Positions 6,314 through 7,136 of a DNA stretch of 7,136 bases are shown here, piece after piece. The notes beneath the pieces are model-generated. The model saw only the letters and a program-made list of their open reading frames with translations. It had not been told where the DNA came from and ran no database searches. Position 1 is the first letter of the stretch; every line of letters begins with the position of its first letter. The position numbers and the translations under genes are program-made. Source of the DNA: Schleiferiaceae bacterium (lineage in GTDB: Bacteria; Bacteroidota; Bacteroidia; Flavobacteriales; Schleiferiaceae); NCBI GenBank assembly GCA_023260615.1, contig JALQUY010000084.1, forward strand, positions 1 through 7,136. The letters run 5' to 3'.

Positions 6314-6332
6314 TATCGTAATATTGCAATAT
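6314..6332 (+). promoter_or_regulatory. Candidate ArsR operator overlapping the arsR -7 box
   Basis: TATCGT-AATATT-GCAATA (6314-6331) is an 18-bp imperfect palindrome centred on AATATT. It overlaps a second, perfect 12-bp palindrome, ATATTGCAATAT (6321-6332). TAATATTG (6319-6326) within it matches five of six fixed positions of TAnnTTTG. It ends 13 nt before the arsR start. A dyad over the promoter of an ArsR/SmtB gene is the usual autoregulation layout, but AT-rich DNA gives palindromes by chance. Confidence 0.45.
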
Positions 6333-6345
6333 AATAATATAACAA

Positions 6346-6672
6346 ATGGGAATTACTAAAACAGAAGGATTTACAGCAGAGCAAATTGAATTGGCTATTT
6401 TAGCCAAAGCCATAGGACATCCAGCGCGAATTGCAATAATCGAATACCTTTTAAAAACAGATTCTTGTATTTGTGGCGATATCGTCAATGAATTACCTCT
6501 CGCCCAGCCTACCGTTTCGCAACATCTAAAAGAATTGAAAAACGCAGGTCTAATCAAAGGAAATATAGAAGGTACTTCCATTTGCTATTGTATTAACGAA
6601 GAAGGTTTTAACAAATTAAAAGGCTTTTTTCAAAATATTAATGCGTATCTTACTAAGAAAGAATGTTGTTAA
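6346..6672 (+). CDS. arsR: ArsR/SmtB family metalloid-responsive transcriptional repressor
   Basis: This is a 108-residue winged-helix repressor that should leave its operator on binding As(III) or a related thiophilic metal. Residues 13-35 (LAILAKAIGHPARIAII) form the usual start of the domain. The recognition region ELPLAQPTVSQHLKELKNAGLI is at 49-70, followed by a short wing (IKGNIEGTSICYCI, 70-83). Cysteines lie at 41, 43, 80, 82, 107 and 108. C41-x-C43 sits where the C-V-C of the R773 ArsR arsenic site lies, just before the recognition helices, while the third R773 cysteine is replaced (I46). A vicinal pair ends the protein (ECC). Family and context point to arsenic rather than zinc or cadmium, though the inducer is inferred. 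It is followed after 17 nt by the DUF6428-like gene and probably cotranscribed with it. Confidence 0.92.
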   Translation: MGITKTEGFTAEQIELAILAKAIGHPARIAIIEYLLKTDSCICGDIVNELPLAQPTVSQHLKELKNAGLIKGNIEGTSICYCINEEGFNKLKGFFQNINAYLTKKECC

Positions 6673-6689
6673 ACTAAAATTATAAAATT

Positions 6690-7136
6690 ATGACACTTTC
6701 AGCAATTAAATCCGAATTAAAAAAAGCAGCTACTATTGCATTTCAATTGCCAAATGGCGAACTCGTAGCGCCTCACTTTCATGTGACAGAAGTAGGCAAA
6801 GTGACCAAACATTTCATCGACTGTGGCGGCACAGTTCGAACAGAAGAAGTGGCTAATTTTCAATTATGGGAAGCTAACGATTACGACCATCGCTTGCAGC
6901 CCGAAAAACTAATTAACATTATCGAATTATCAGAAAAAACATTGGGTATTCCTGATTTAGAAATCGAAGTCGAATACCAAATGAAAGACAGCATTGGCAA
7001 ATTCGGATTAGAGTTTGACGGATCTCATTTTCAATTAACTTCTAAATTAACTGATTGCCTAGCCAAAGACAATTGTGGTATTCCTGAAACTCAATCACAG
7101 CCTAAAGTAGGACAATGGAAAACAAAAGCTACTTCT
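6690..7136 (+). CDS. DUF6428-like protein of Bacteroidota arsenic operons, C-terminus cut by window
   Basis: Translated by hand from the ATG at 6690, the frame is open for 149 codons to the window edge. The family is around 150-160 residues by recollection, so only the last few residues are likely missing. Recognised features are LPNGELVAPHFHVTEVG (20-36), FIDCGGTVR (42-50), NFQLWEANDYDHRLQPEKL (56-74), IIELSEKTLGI (77-87), EIEVEYQ (91-97) and TDCLAKDNCGIP (121-132). There is no signal peptide or membrane segment, so it should be cytosolic. Cysteines 45, 123 and 129 and histidines 29 and 31 are candidate ligands. The family commonly lies between arsR and genes for an arsenate reductase-like phosphatase and the ACR3 exporter. 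Its function is not established. The 17-nt spacing from arsR supports one transcript. Confidence 0.85.
   Translation, partial: MTLSAIKSELKKAATIAFQLPNGELVAPHFHVTEVGKVTKHFIDCGGTVRTEEVANFQLWEANDYDHRLQPEKLINIIELSEKTLGIPDLEIEVEYQMKDSIGKFGLEFDGSHFQLTSKLTDCLAKDNCGIPETQSQPKVGQWKTKATS

Larger units (their letters stand above)
5741..7136. other. AT-rich segment next to tRNA-Met, probable end of an acquired arsenic/metal island
   Basis: Composition and codon use change sharply right after the tRNA. By hand count the 60 bases from 3421 contain 43 G+C, while those from 6301 contain 9. Genes here use AAA, ATT, TTA and AAT codons heavily, unlike the genes at 1-5523. The contents (a lone secreted protein, an ArsR repressor and a DUF6428-like protein) are typical accessory cargo. 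The 3' end of a tRNA is a common integration site, but no integrase and no repeat of the tRNA 3' end is seen within the window. The far border is outside the window. Confidence 0.5.

Noticed and set aside
6309..6581. Minus-strand open frame (90 codons) opposite arsR
   Set aside because: The plus strand encodes an intact winged-helix repressor over the same bases, and the minus frame has no recognisable domain.
1..7136. CRISPR array, insertion sequence, toxin-antitoxin or phage-defence system
   Set aside because: No spaced direct repeats, transposase, nuclease or paired small toxin-antitoxin genes were seen on either strand.

Overview
The window looks like chromosomal DNA from a member of the Bacteroidota, probably of the Flavobacteriales type. 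The evidence is an S46 dipeptidyl-peptidase, a TlpA-like lipoprotein with a DUF4369-like N-terminal half, a START-like protein of the form common in that phylum, the absence of Shine-Dalgarno motifs before starts, and candidate promoters of the Bacteroidota form (TTG, about 17-23 nt, TAnnTTTG). Genus cannot be told. The first 5.7 kb is GC-rich for Flavobacteriales, while the last 1.4 kb is strikingly AT-rich.

Layout. Positions 1-975 (minus) hold the N-terminal 325 codons of a secreted S46 serine peptidase. Only 24 nt away, and divergent, is a thioredoxin-fold lipoprotein (1000-2121) closed by a strong terminator. A 12-transmembrane SLC45/sucrose-transporter-like MFS permease follows (2247-3698). 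It converges on a minus-strand operon across a bidirectional terminator. That operon, in transcription order, is START-like protein (5523-5137), PAP2 phosphatase (5127-4525), then FabG-type reductase (4515-3769), with 9-nt gaps between genes. A likely elongator tRNA-Met (CAU) lies at 5667-5740 with a near-consensus promoter and its own terminator.

Directly after the tRNA 3' end, base composition and codon use change abruptly. This AT-rich segment carries a small secreted protein with a DUF4177-like end (minus, 6243-5800). Divergent from it are an ArsR/SmtB repressor (6346-6672) and a DUF6428-like protein (6690 to the window end). In Bacteroidota an arsR plus DUF6428 pair normally begins an arsenic-resistance operon. 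The simplest reading is one end of an acquired arsenic or metal island next to a tRNA gene. No integrase and no second att copy is visible, so this remains inference, and an assembly join is the main alternative.

How the genes work together: the GC-rich part handles extracytoplasmic peptide degradation, cell-envelope redox, sugar uptake and probably lipid or envelope metabolism. The AT-rich part appears to be a metalloid-sensing module. The most open biology is the DUF6428 protein, the cysteine arrangement of the ArsR protein, and the very compact divergent promoter at 968-1014. I saw no CRISPR array, insertion sequence, rRNA or clear new multi-gene system.
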